A DNA stretch of 64,000 nt from Streptomyces sp. NRRL WC-3626 (GTDB lineage Bacteria; Actinomycetota; Actinomycetes; Streptomycetales; Streptomycetaceae), in assembly GCF_000718785.1 (NCBI RefSeq), contig NZ_JOCA01000015.1, positions 1 through 64,000 on the forward strand, written 5' to 3'. Every line of letters begins with the position of its first letter. The first letter of the stretch is position 1. Under the pieces are notes generated by a model. It did not search any database, had not been told where the DNA came from, and saw only the letters and a program-made list of their open reading frames with translations. The position numbers and the translations under genes are program-made. Below are positions 15,573 through 24,134 of this stretch, piece by piece.

Positions 15573-18098
15573 ATGAGCACCGAGGAGAAGCCCGCGGCGG
15601 CCCCCCGATCCCTCGCCGAGGCACTCCGGGGGCGGGACGACGCGGCCCTGGCGGCGCTGCTGCGCAGCCGGCCGGACCTCATCACGCCCGTGCCCACCGA
15701 CCTCACCCAGCTCGCCACCCGCGCCGGCACCCGCGCCTCGGTCGTCCGGGCGCTGGAGCGGCTGGACCGGTTCACGCTGCAGACGGCGCAGGCGCTGGCC
15801 GTGGCCGGGGAGCCGGCGTCGTACGAGGAGCTGCTCGGGCTGATGGCGGGTGACGACGGCGACCCGGTGATCGCCGCCGCGCTGCCGCGCGCGCTCGGGG
15901 TGCTGCGCGAGCAGGCGCTGGTGTGGGGCGGCGACGACCGGCTGCGGCTGGTCCGCACCGCCCGCGAGCTGCTGTCGCCGTCGCCGCAGCATCCGTCGCC
16001 GACCGGGCTGGGCCCGACGGTGCGGGAGGCGACGGCGGGGATGTCGCCGGGGCGGATCCAGGAGCTCGTGGCGACGGCGGGGCTGGCGTCCACGCACGAC
16101 TCGGTGTCCGCGGTGACGGCGCTGTCCGCCCTGTTCAGCGACCCTGAGCGGATGTCCGCGCTGCTCGACGAGGCGCCGGCCGAGTCGGTGGCGGTGCTGG
16201 AACGGCTGGTGTGGGGGCCGCCGTACGGGCAGGTGACGGCCGATCCGGCGGCCCGGCTGCGCTGGCTGCTGGACCGGGGGCTGCTGCTGCCGACGGCGCC
16301 GGGGACGGTGGTCCTGCCGCGTGAGGTGGCGCTGCGGCTGCGGGCGGGGCGGGCGCACCGGGCGCCGGAGCCGTCGCCGCCGCCGGTGGAGGCCGCCGCC
16401 ACGCACCGTCCGCAGGTGGTGGACGCGACGGCGGCCGGGCAGGCGTACACGGCGCTGGCGACCGTCGAGGAGCTGCTGAAGGACTGGCACGAGGGCGGGC
16501 CCGCGGTGCTGCGGGCGGGCGGCCTGAGCGTGCGGGATCTGAAGCGGACGGCGGTCGCCCTGGACACGTCGGAGCCGTTGGCCGCGTTCTGGGTCGAACT
16601 CGCCTACGCGGCCGGGCTGATGGCGTCCGACGGGGAGGCCGACGAGCGGTACGCGGCGACGCCGGCGTACGACGAGTGGCTCGAGGAGCCGGCGGCCGGG
16701 CGGTGGGCGCGGCTGGCCGGGGCGTGGCTGGCGGCGACCCGGACGGCGGGGCTGGTGGGCGGACGGGACGCGAAGGACCGCACGCTGTCGGCGCTGGGTC
16801 CGGGCCTGGACCGTTCGGCGGCCCCGGAGGTACGGCACCGGGTGCTGACGCTGCTGGCCGGTCTGCCGGAGGGGGCCTCCCCGTCCACCGAGTCGGTCCT
16901 GGCCCGGCTGAGCTGGGAGCGGCCGCCGAGGGACGGTGACGAACTGCGGGCGCGGATCGCGCGGTGGACGCTCACCGAGGCGGAGATGCTCGGGGTGACC
17001 GGGCGGGGCGCGCTGTCCGCGCAGGGGCGGGCGCTGATCGGGGCGCCCCCTGCCCGGCGTACGGAGGCGGCGCCCGAGGGGCCGGGCGACAAGCTGCCCG
17101 TGCACCACCGGCCGGCCCCGCCGGCGCACGCGCTCTCCCCCGCCGAGCGGGGCGCGGCCGGTGCGGCCGCCGCCCGGCTGCTGGCGCCGCTGCTGCCCGA
17201 ACCGCTGGACCACGTGCTGCTGCAGGCCGATCTGACGGCGGTGGCGCCGGGCCCGCTGGAGCGGCCGCTCGCGGACATGCTGGGGGTTCTCGCGGACGTG
17301 GAGTCGAAGGGTGGCGCGACCGTCTACCGGTTCACGCCCGGTTCGGTACGGCGTGCCCTGGACGCCGGCCGAGCCGCCTCCGACCTGCATGCCTTCCTCG
17401 CCGCGCACTCCCGTACGCCGGTGCCGCAGCCGCTGGCGTATCTCATCGACGACGTCGCCCGCAGGCACGGGCATCTGCGGGTGGGGGCCGCGTCGGCGTA
17501 TGTGCGCTGCGACGACGACGCCGTGCTCAGCGAGATCCTCGCCGACAGGCGGGCGGCGGGGCTGGGGCTGCGGCGGCTGGCTCCGACGGTGCTGGCGGCG
17601 CGGGCCGATCCCGCGGGGCTGCTGGAGGGGCTGCGGGCGATGGGGTTCGCGCCGGCCGCCGAGTCGGCGGAGGGCGACGTGGTGATCGCCCGCGCCGACG
17701 CCCACCGCACACCGCCGCGCACCCCTCCCGCGCCGGTCCCGGACGGGCCGCCGGTGCCCGACGACACCCTGCTCACGGCGGCGCTGCGCGCCATCCGCGC
17801 CGGTGACCTCGCCTCCACCGCGCCGCGCAAACCGTCCGGCGGGGAGGGCCCCGGCGGGGAGCTGCCCCGTACGTCCGCGGCGGAGACGCTGGCCACCATG
17901 CAGGCCGCCGTGCTCACGGGCGAGGCGCTGTGGATCGGCTACGTCAACGCCGAGGGCGGCGCCAGCCAGCGCGTCATCGCCCCGGTGCGGGTCGAGGGCG
18001 GCTTCGTCACGGTGTACGACCACACGGCGGACGAGGTACGGACGTATCCGCTGCACCGGATCACGGGGGTCGCGGAGCTGGCGGACGACGGGGGCTGA
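15573..18098 (+). CDS. Helicase C-terminal/XPB-Ssl2 N-terminal-domain protein
   Basis: 841 aa from ATG 15573. It is a large, mostly helical protein with no Walker A motif. It is recognisable as the actinobacterial partner of the XPB helicase (Helicase_C_3/XPB N-terminal-like domain around residues 500-600, HVLLQADLTAVAPGPLERPL). The end is WYL-like (TGEALWIGYVNAEGGASQRV, then EVRTYPLHRI). It probably binds DNA or the helicase. XPB follows 157 bases downstream on the same strand, so the two may form a repair or remodelling complex comparable to archaeal XPB-Bax1; that comparison is inference. Confidence 0.75.
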   Translation: MSTEEKPAAAPRSLAEALRGRDDAALAALLRSRPDLITPVPTDLTQLATRAGTRASVVRALERLDRFTLQTAQALAVAGEPASYEELLGLMAGDDGDPVIAAALPRALGVLREQALVWGGDDRLRLVRTARELLSPSPQHPSPTGLGPTVREATAGMSPGRIQELVATAGLASTHDSVSAVTALSALFSDPERMSALLDEAPAESVAVLERLVWGPPYGQVTADPAARLRWLLDRGLLLPTAPGTVVLPREVALRLRAGRAHRAPEPSPPPVEAAATHRPQVVDATAAGQAYTALATVEELLKDWHEGGPAVLRAGGLSVRDLKRTAVALDTSEPLAAFWVELAYAAGLMASDGEADERYAATPAYDEWLEEPAAGRWARLAGAWLAATRTAGLVGGRDAKDRTLSALGPGLDRSAAPEVRHRVLTLLAGLPEGASPSTESVLARLSWERPPRDGDELRARIARWTLTEAEMLGVTGRGALSAQGRALIGAPPARRTEAAPEGPGDKLPVHHRPAPPAHALSPAERGAAGAAAARLLAPLLPEPLDHVLLQADLTAVAPGPLERPLADMLGVLADVESKGGATVYRFTPGSVRRALDAGRAASDLHAFLAAHSRTPVPQPLAYLIDDVARRHGHLRVGAASAYVRCDDDAVLSEILADRRAAGLGLRRLAPTVLAARADPAGLLEGLRAMGFAPAAESAEGDVVIARADAHRTPPRTPPAPVPDGPPVPDDTLLTAALRAIRAGDLASTAPRKPSGGEGPGGELPRTSAAETLATMQAAVLTGEALWIGYVNAEGGASQRVIAPVRVEGGFVTVYDHTADEVRTYPLHRITGVAELADDGG

Positions 18099-18255
18099 CC
18101 CCGTCCGGGCGGGCGGCCCGGTGAACAACCTCACGCCGCCCGCGCCGAAGCGGTCCGGCCCGCTCGGGACCGCGGGCGCGCGCGATCAGGCAAACTGGAC
18201 GTTTGGCCGTGCAGTGCCGTGCCGTGCCGAGCCCGTCGCAGAAAGGCAGCCGCGC

Positions 18256-19899
18256 GTGAATGGTCCGCTCATCGTCCAGTCCGACAAAACCCTGCTTCTC
18301 GAGGTCGATCACGAGCAGGCCGACGACTGCCGTCGTGTCATCGCGCCGTTCGCCGAGCTGGAGCGGGCACCCGAGCACATCCACACCTACCGGGTGACCC
18401 CGCTCGGCCTGTGGAACGCGCGGGCCGCCGGACACGACGCCGAGCAGGTCGTCGACGCCCTGGTGCAGTACAGCCGCTATCCGGTGCCGCACGCGCTGCT
18501 CGTCGACATCGCCGACACCATGGACCGCTACGGCCGGCTCAGCCTGGTCAAGCACCCGGCGCACGGACTCGTCCTCACCAGCACCGACCGGCCCGTGCTG
18601 GAGGAGGTGCTGCGCTCCAAGCGGATCGCCCCGCTCGTCGGCGCCCGGATCGACCCGGACACGGTGATCGTGCACCCCTCGGAGCGCGGGCAGATCAAGC
18701 AGACGCTGCTGAAGCTGGGCTGGCCGGCCGAGGACCTCGCCGGGTATGTGGACGGTGAGGCGCACCCCATCGAGCTGGTCGAGGACGGCTGGGCGCTGCG
18801 CCCGTACCAGAAGCAGGCCGTGGAGAACTTCTGGCACGGCGGCTCCGGTGTGGTCGTCCTGCCGTGCGGCGCGGGCAAGACGCTGGTCGGCGCCGGTTCG
18901 ATGGCGCAGGCGAAGTCGACGACGCTGATCCTGGTCACCAACACCGTCTCGGCCCGGCAGTGGAAGCACGAACTGGTGAAGCGGACGACGCTGACCGAGG
19001 ACGAGATCGGCGAGTACAGCGGGACGCGCAAGGAGATCCGTCCCGTCACCATCGCCACCTACCAGGTGCTGACGACGAAGCGGAAGGGTGTCTACCCGCA
19101 TCTGGAGCTGTTCGACTCCCGGGACTGGGGTCTGATCCTCTACGACGAGGTGCATCTGCTGCCCGCGCCCGTCTTCAAGTTCACCGCCGATCTCCAGGCC
19201 CGGCGGCGGCTCGGCCTGACCGCGACCCTCGTGCGGGAGGACGGGCGGGAGTCGGACGTGTTCTCGCTGATCGGCCCGAAGCGGTTCGACGCTCCGTGGA
19301 AGGAGATCGAGGCGCAGGGCTACATCGCCCCGGCCGACTGTGTGGAGGTCCGGGTCAGCCTCACCGACTCGGAGCGGCTGGCGTACGCGACGGCCGAGCA
19401 GGAGGAGAAGTACCGCTTCTGTTCGACGACGGCGACCAAGCAGAAGGTGACGGAGGCGATCGTCCGGCGGTTCGCGGGGCAGCAGATCCTCGTCATCGGG
19501 CAGTACATCGACCAGCTGGACGAGCTGGGCGAGCATCTGGACGCGCCGGTGATCAAGGGCGAGACGTCGAACGCCCAGCGGGAGAAGCTGTTCGACGCGT
19601 TCCGGCAGGGCGAGATCAGCGTGCTCGTGGTGTCCAAGGTCGCGAACTTCTCCATCGACCTGCCGGAGGCGACGGTCGCCGTCCAGGTGTCGGGCACCTT
19701 CGGGTCCCGGCAGGAGGAGGCGCAGCGGCTCGGCCGGGTGCTGCGGCCGAAGGCGGACGGGCACAAGGCCCACTTCTACTCCGTGGTCGCCCGGGACACC
19801 ATCGACCAGGACTTCGCGGCGCACCGCCAGCGGTTCCTGGCGGAGCAGGGGTACGCCTACCGGATCATGGACGCGGACGAGCTGCTGACGGACGGCTGA
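18256..19899 (+). CDS. XPB-type DNA repair helicase
   Basis: 547 aa superfamily 2 helicase from GTG 18256, with AGAAAGG upstream. Motifs: Walker A PCGAGKT (203-209), DEVH box (297-300), LTATLVREDGRE (motif III), and QEEAQRLGRVLRPK (motif VI, ~486-499). N-terminal residues ~1-170 hold the damage-recognition-like domain (LLLEVDHEQADDCRRVIAPF). It should be an ATP-dependent 3'-5' DNA translocase in nucleotide excision or recombination repair. In actinobacteria it coexists with UvrABC and its exact job is unclear. Confidence 0.9.
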   Translation: MNGPLIVQSDKTLLLEVDHEQADDCRRVIAPFAELERAPEHIHTYRVTPLGLWNARAAGHDAEQVVDALVQYSRYPVPHALLVDIADTMDRYGRLSLVKHPAHGLVLTSTDRPVLEEVLRSKRIAPLVGARIDPDTVIVHPSERGQIKQTLLKLGWPAEDLAGYVDGEAHPIELVEDGWALRPYQKQAVENFWHGGSGVVVLPCGAGKTLVGAGSMAQAKSTTLILVTNTVSARQWKHELVKRTTLTEDEIGEYSGTRKEIRPVTIATYQVLTTKRKGVYPHLELFDSRDWGLILYDEVHLLPAPVFKFTADLQARRRLGLTATLVREDGRESDVFSLIGPKRFDAPWKEIEAQGYIAPADCVEVRVSLTDSERLAYATAEQEEKYRFCSTTATKQKVTEAIVRRFAGQQILVIGQYIDQLDELGEHLDAPVIKGETSNAQREKLFDAFRQGEISVLVVSKVANFSIDLPEATVAVQVSGTFGSRQEEAQRLGRVLRPKADGHKAHFYSVVARDTIDQDFAAHRQRFLAEQGYAYRIMDADELLTDG

Positions 19900-19903
19900 G
19901 GGG

Positions 19904-20260
19904 TCATCCGGCGGGCAGGTTGAACGTCATCACGAGGACGACCAGCGAGGGCAGCAGGGACAGGCCCGCCAGCCAGATCCGCGGAACGGACCAGCGGCGC
20001 CTCCACGGCAGCAGCCAGGAGGCGAGCCAGGCGGCGGCCGCGAGGAGCTGGCCGTAGAACAGGGTTCCGTAGATCACGCGGAGGGCGGTCTCCAGGGCCT
20101 GCGAGCAGTCGTCGGGGCCGCAGCTGTCCGTGGCCATGACGGACATCGTGCCGAACAGCCAGGCCAGGGGGACCAGTACCGCTCCGAGCACGGTCACGAG
20201 CAGGGGCGCCAACCAGGCGCGGGGGTCCTGCTCGGTCCGGTACGGGAGGTGCTGGCTCAT
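19904..20260 (-). CDS. Small three-helix membrane protein
   Basis: 118 aa. Start ATG 20260 (MSQHLPYRTEQDPRAW). Three predicted transmembrane helices (around LLVTVLGAVLVPLAWLFGTM, IYGTLFYGQLLAAAAWLASW, IWLAGLSLLPSLVVLVMTFN) and a short DSCGPDDC loop with two Cys facing outside between helices 1 and 2. It is a hypothetical protein converging on XPB with five bases between stops. Confidence 0.65.
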   Translation of the reverse strand: MSQHLPYRTEQDPRAWLAPLLVTVLGAVLVPLAWLFGTMSVMATDSCGPDDCSQALETALRVIYGTLFYGQLLAAAAWLASWLLPWRRRWSVPRIWLAGLSLLPSLVVLVMTFNLPAG

Positions 20261-20333
20261 ACGGCCAGTGAAGCGGGCCGGCGGCGGCCGGCGCACCGGT
20301 GCGGGTACTCAACCGGGGGCGTGCGTGTACTCA

Positions 20334-20376
20334 GACGAGGGCGGCGCACTCCGTGCCGGAGTGCGCCGCCCTCGTC
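20334..20376 (-). terminator. Strong hairpin after the ABC permease gene
   Basis: A perfect stem of about 19 bp (20334-20352 with 20358-20376) and a five-base loop, immediately beyond the permease stop at 20384. It ends the ABC operon and also shields the small membrane gene at 19904, whose promoter lies just beyond it. Confidence 0.85.
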
Positions 20377-20383
20377 GTGGGGG

Positions 20384-21178
20384 TTACCGCTTGGGGTCCT
20401 GCTGGAACTTGGCGGTGGCCCAGAAGTAGCCGAGGACCGCGAGGCCCACGCACCAGGCCACGGCCAGCCAGCCGTTGTGGCCGATCTCCGTGCCGAGCAG
20501 CAGCCCGCGCAGGGTCTCGATGGCGGGGGTGAAGGGCTGGTACTCGGCGACGGGCCGGAACCAGCCCGGCATCCCGTCGACCGGGACGAAGGCGCTGGAC
20601 AGCAGCGGGAGCAGGATCAGCGGCAGCGCGTTGTTGCTGGCTGCTTCGGCGTTCGGGCTGATCAGGCCCATGCCGACGGCGATCCAGGTGAGCGCCAGGG
20701 CGAACAGGACGAGCAGTCCGAACGCCGCGAGCCACTCCAGGGCGGTGGCGTCCGTGGAGCGGAAGCCGATGGCGACGCCGACGGCGCCGACGAGGATCAC
20801 GCTGGCGACCGACTGCAGCACGCTGCCGATGACGTGTCCGACGAGCACGGAGCCCCGGTGGATCGCCATGGTGCGGAAGCGGGCGATGATGCCCTCGTTC
20901 ATGTCCATGGAGACGGAGACGGCGGTGCCGATCGTGGTGGAGCCGATGGTCATCAGCAGCAGGCCCGGCACGATGTAGGCGATGTAGGCGGACCGGCCGC
21001 CCGCCCCGTCACCGAGGCCGGCGCTCATCACGTCGCCGAAGATGTAGACGAAGAGCAGGAGCAGCATGACCGGCGTGAGCAGCAGGTTCAGGGTGAGCGA
21101 CGGGTAGCGCCGGGCGTGCAGGAGATTGCGGCGCAGCATCGTGGACGAGTCGCGCACGGCGAGGGCGAGGTTGCTCAT
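20384..21178 (-). CDS. ABC-2 type exporter permease
   Basis: 264 aa with six hydrophobic segments typical of ABC2/DrrB permeases (LLLTPVMLLLLFVYIFGDVM, YIVPGLLLMTIGSTTIGTAV, LLVLFALALTWIAVGMGLIS) and the conserved LLPLLSSAFVPVDGMPGWF and EYQPFTPAIETLR blocks. It exports a lipid or drug-like molecule together with the ATPase upstream, whose stop it overlaps by ATGA (21175-21178). The operon also includes the DUF4097 gene. Confidence 0.85.
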   Translation of the reverse strand: MSNLALAVRDSSTMLRRNLLHARRYPSLTLNLLLTPVMLLLLFVYIFGDVMSAGLGDGAGGRSAYIAYIVPGLLLMTIGSTTIGTAVSVSMDMNEGIIARFRTMAIHRGSVLVGHVIGSVLQSVASVILVGAVGVAIGFRSTDATALEWLAAFGLLVLFALALTWIAVGMGLISPNAEAASNNALPLILLPLLSSAFVPVDGMPGWFRPVAEYQPFTPAIETLRGLLLGTEIGHNGWLAVAWCVGLAVLGYFWATAKFQQDPKR

Positions 21179-22131
21179 CGGACGGCCTCCTTGGGCTGGG
21201 CGGGGACGGCGGCGCCGCCGGTCAGGGCGAAGAAGACGTCGTCGAGGTCGGGGGTGTGCACGGTCAGTTCGTCCGCCTCCACGCCGGCGGAGTCGAGGGC
21301 GTCGAGGACGGCTCGCAGTTCGCGCTGGCTGCCGTCGCCGGGGATCCGCAGGGTGAGGGCGTCGTCGTCCCGCGTGACCTCGCGCAGGGCGGAGGCGGCC
21401 TTCCGGTACGCGGCCGGGTCGGTGAAGCGGAGCCGGACGTGTCCGCCGGGGACGATCCGCTTGAGCTCGTCGGCGGTGCCCTCGGCGGCGATCGTGCCGT
21501 CGTGCAGTACGGCGATGCGGTGGGCGAGTTCGTCGGCCTCCTCCAGGTACTGGGTGGTGAGGAAGACGGTGACGCCGCCCGTGACCAGTTCCCGGATGAT
21601 CTGCCACATGGTGTGACGGGAGCGGGGGTCGAGGCCGGTGGTCGGCTCGTCGAGGAAGATGATCCGCGGGCCGCCGACCAGGGTCATGGCGATGTCGAGG
21701 CGGCGCTTCATACCGCCGGAGTAGGTGGATGCGGGCTTGCTCGCGGCCTCCGCCAGGTCGAACCGCTCCAGCAGTTCGGCGCTCACCCGCCTGCCCTCCC
21801 GCTTGGAGAGGTGGTGCAGGTCCGCCATCAGGAGCATGTTCTCCTCGCCGGTGATCAGTCCGTCGACGGCGGAGAACTGGCCGGTGACGCCGATCGTGGC
21901 GCGTACGGCCTGGGGGTCGGCGGCGAGGTCGTGCCCGCCGACCCGCAGTTCACCGGCGTCCGCGGTGACGAGCGTGGAGAGGATCTTGACGACGGTGGTC
22001 TTGCCCGCGCCGTTCGGGCCGAGCAGGGAGAAGATCGTGCCTTCGGGGACGGCCAGGTCGATGCCGTCGAGCACGGCCTTGTCGCCGTATGACTTGCGCA
22101 GCCCGTTCGCCGCGATGGCCAAGCCGGTCAT
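21175..22131 (-). CDS. ABC exporter ATP-binding protein (DrrA-type)
   Basis: 318 aa. Walker A GPNGAGKTT, Q-loop region, signature YSGGMKRRLDIAMTLVG, Walker B IIFLDEPTTGLD, and the C-terminal DrrA extension. The start is ATG 22131, with GGAG upstream. It energises the adjacent permease. DrrAB-type systems often give self-resistance to antibiotics, but no biosynthetic cluster is in the window. Regulation probably comes from the divergent MarR-like gene at 23039. Confidence 0.9.
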   Translation of the reverse strand: MTGLAIAANGLRKSYGDKAVLDGIDLAVPEGTIFSLLGPNGAGKTTVVKILSTLVTADAGELRVGGHDLAADPQAVRATIGVTGQFSAVDGLITGEENMLLMADLHHLSKREGRRVSAELLERFDLAEAASKPASTYSGGMKRRLDIAMTLVGGPRIIFLDEPTTGLDPRSRHTMWQIIRELVTGGVTVFLTTQYLEEADELAHRIAVLHDGTIAAEGTADELKRIVPGGHVRLRFTDPAAYRKAASALREVTRDDDALTLRIPGDGSQRELRAVLDALDSAGVEADELTVHTPDLDDVFFALTGGAAVPAQPKEAVR

Positions 22132-22151
22132 GGGAGTTCTCCTTCGGAGGG

Positions 22152-22814
22152 TCACAGGCTGCGGGCGGTGATGTCGCCGTAGGCGGTGGTCGCGTGCACG
22201 GTCAGGTCGGCGGTGCCGGTGTTCTCGAGCGCGTTGTGGACCCGGCCGTGGCCGGTGCCGGTGTCGAGGGCGGCGGAGACTCCGCGGGCGGCGCCGACGG
22301 AGATGTCGCCGTGCTCGGTGCGCAGGGTGACCGTGCCGCGTACGGCCTCGGTGACGTGGATGTCGCCCTTCTGGGTGCTGATCTCCGCCGGGCCGGCCAG
22401 CCGGCCGACCGTGACGTCGCCGGCGAGGACGGCGAGGCGGGCGCTCGCCGCCTCGTCGACCTTGACCGGACCGAGCGCGCCCTCGAAGGCGATGTCGCCG
22501 AGCCGGCCGACGCCCCGGAACTCGGCGCCGCCGGTCTTCGCCTCGACGTGGGAGCCGGTGGGCAGCCGGACGGTGATCTCGACGGATCCGGACGGGCCGA
22601 GGAGCTGGTTCTTCGCGGGCGGTCCCCCGATCCGCAGGACTCCTCCGCCGTACTCGACCCTGGTGCGCTCCGCCGCCTTGGTGTCGCGGCTCTTCGTGGC
22701 GTCCACGGGCAGGACCTCGACGACGGTGTCGGCCCGGTCGGCGGCGATGAGGCGGATACGGCCGGCGGGGATGTCGAGGGTGACCGAGACGGGGGTGGGG
22801 GTGTCGAATCGCAT
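22152..22814 (-). CDS. DUF4097-family beta-strand repeat protein
   Basis: 220 aa, first gene of the ABC operon, with AAGGGAG before ATG 22814. It is composed of short beta-strand repeats of the DUF4097 adhesin-like type (GDIHVTEA, GDISVGAA, GDITARSL). No signal peptide or membrane helix is seen, so it is probably cytoplasmic. Its role is unknown. In Streptomyces it recurs before DrrAB-like exporters. Confidence 0.8.
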   Translation of the reverse strand: MRFDTPTPVSVTLDIPAGRIRLIAADRADTVVEVLPVDATKSRDTKAAERTRVEYGGGVLRIGGPPAKNQLLGPSGSVEITVRLPTGSHVEAKTGGAEFRGVGRLGDIAFEGALGPVKVDEAASARLAVLAGDVTVGRLAGPAEISTQKGDIHVTEAVRGTVTLRTEHGDISVGAARGVSAALDTGTGHGRVHNALENTGTADLTVHATTAYGDITARSL

Positions 22815-22854
22815 GGTGCGCTCCCTTGAGGTGCCGTTGTTTCTGACACCGGAA

Positions 22855-22883
22855 ACGCTACGTTGCGTTCATGATGAGAGCAA
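22855..22883 (-). promoter_or_regulatory. Predicted sigma-70-type promoter of the DUF4097-ABC operon
   Basis: On the minus strand, TTGCTC (22878-22883) and TAGCGT (22855-22860) are separated by exactly 17 bases. An 8-bp inverted repeat lies across the spacer and the -35 box, so a bound repressor would block polymerase. Confidence 0.6.
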
Positions 22884-22985
22884 CGTATTCATTGCATAGG
22901 AAAGTTGTTCTTGCAGCTCACGGCAGCAATATCGTTGCAACAGTTCAAAAGGCAACGCAACACGCCAGGCGCATACGTTGCAATG
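22859..22985. promoter_or_regulatory. Cluster of GTTGC/GCAAC operator-like repeats
   Basis: The AT-rich gap between the ABC operon and its divergent regulator has repeated GTTGC boxes: an inverted pair TACGTTGC (22859-22866)/GCAACGTA (22880-22887), a palindrome GTTGCAAC (22934-22941), GGCAACGCAAC (about 22951) and TACGTTGCAATG (22974-22985). They are probably binding sites of the regulator encoded at 23039, which would control both transcripts. Confidence 0.6.
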
Positions 22986-23038
22986 GATTGAGAATGAACG
23001 CTATGCTGGCGGCTTCACGCACCCTGAAGGAGACCGCG

Positions 23039-23773
23039 TTGCCCGGAGGCAGGCTCACTCAGCAGGAACGTCAGCAGATCGCCCTGGGACTGGCCGACGG
23101 GCTCGCCTACGCGGAGATCGCCCGGCGTCTCGACCGCCCGACCTCGACGGTCACGCGGGAGGTGATGCGCAACGGCGGCCCCACCGCCTACCGGGCGGAC
23201 CTCGCCCACCGCGCCACCGAACGCCGGGCGCACCGGCGCAGGCAGTCGGCACCCCGCGGCGCGAAGGCGCCGGTGGAGCGGCACGGACGTGACCCGGAGG
23301 CCGTGCGGGAGTACGAGGAGACGCTCACCACCGTCTTCATAGCGTCGGGCACGCCCAAGATGATGGCCAGGGTCATGGCCTGTCTGACCCTCACCGACAG
23401 CGGGAGCCTCACCGCCGCCGAACTCGCCCAGCGCCTCGATGTCAGCCCGGCGTCGGTCTCCAAGGCGGTCGCGTTCCTGGAGGGCCAGGGGCTCATCCGC
23501 CGGGAACGCCGGGAAGGACGCCGTGAGCGCTACGTCGTCGACGACGACATCTGGCACCAGTCGATGATGGCCAGCGCCCTGTCCACCGCCCAGGTCGCCG
23601 AGACCTCACGGCAGGGCGTCGACGTCATGGGGCGGGGCACACCGGCCGCGACACGGCTGGAGAACGTCGCCCGCTACCTCGACTTCATCTCGGAGGCGAT
23701 CACCCGCGCGGCCGAGCAGGCCCGCGAGGTCCTGCACACCAAGCCGGAGGTCCCGGACACCGAACAGCTCTAG
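23039..23773 (+). CDS. GbsR/MarR-like regulator with N-terminal IS30-type HTH
   Basis: 244 aa. TTG 23039 is preferred because GAAGGAG lies six bases before it; in-frame ATGs at 22994 and 23003 are alternatives. Residues ~5-50 resemble the IS30-transposase-like HTH (RLTQQERQQIALGLADGLAY, AEIARRLDRPTSTVTREVMR). Residues ~95-180 are a MarR-type winged helix (LTAAELAQRLDVSPASVSKA, then GLIRRERREGRRERYVV). The two DNA-binding modules in one chain are unusual. It probably represses itself and the divergent ABC operon through the GTTGC repeats. Confidence 0.8.
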   Translation: MPGGRLTQQERQQIALGLADGLAYAEIARRLDRPTSTVTREVMRNGGPTAYRADLAHRATERRAHRRRQSAPRGAKAPVERHGRDPEAVREYEETLTTVFIASGTPKMMARVMACLTLTDSGSLTAAELAQRLDVSPASVSKAVAFLEGQGLIRRERREGRRERYVVDDDIWHQSMMASALSTAQVAETSRQGVDVMGRGTPAATRLENVARYLDFISEAITRAAEQAREVLHTKPEVPDTEQL

Positions 23774-23786
23774 CGGGGGGTGCCGC

Positions 23787-23969
23787 CTACCTGCGGCGGA
23801 CGCCCGCCGCCTCGCCGTACTCGCCGAGCAGGACCACGTCGAAGGCGGCGCCGAAGAACACCTTGACGGCGCGCAGGGCGTCTCCGAGACGGTGCGGATG
23901 GCTGCCCTGCACCGGGGTCGCGCCGGCCGGGCGGGCCGGCGGTGTGGGGTGGATGGTTGCTGCGCTCAT
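23787..23969 (-). CDS. Small hypothetical protein
   Basis: 60 aa from ATG 23969 (a 72-aa form from 24005 is possible). After a Pro-rich start comes a conserved-looking helix LGDALRAVKVFFGAAFDVVL followed by LGEYGEAAGVRRR. The coding bias is typical of the genome. No function is recognised. It converges on the MarR-like regulator. Confidence 0.5.
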   Translation of the reverse strand: MSAATIHPTPPARPAGATPVQGSHPHRLGDALRAVKVFFGAAFDVVLLGEYGEAAGVRRR

Positions 23970-24134
23970 GTATCCATGGTCGCGCTTCGGCCCCGGTACG
24001 GGCATCGGTCCAGGGGACCGATTCCCGGTCCCCCCGGGTACGCCTGCGGAACGACCCGTAGCCCTCAGGCAGGACGGGCCGTCCCCTAGGGGAACGGCCC
24101 GAGCCCCGGTGGTGCCGCGATCGCTCCGGGCGGA

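Noticed and set aside
18061..19824. A 587-codon minus-strand frame opposite the XPB gene
   Set aside because: Antisense of a clearly conserved helicase; His/Arg/Leu-rich composition with no motif.
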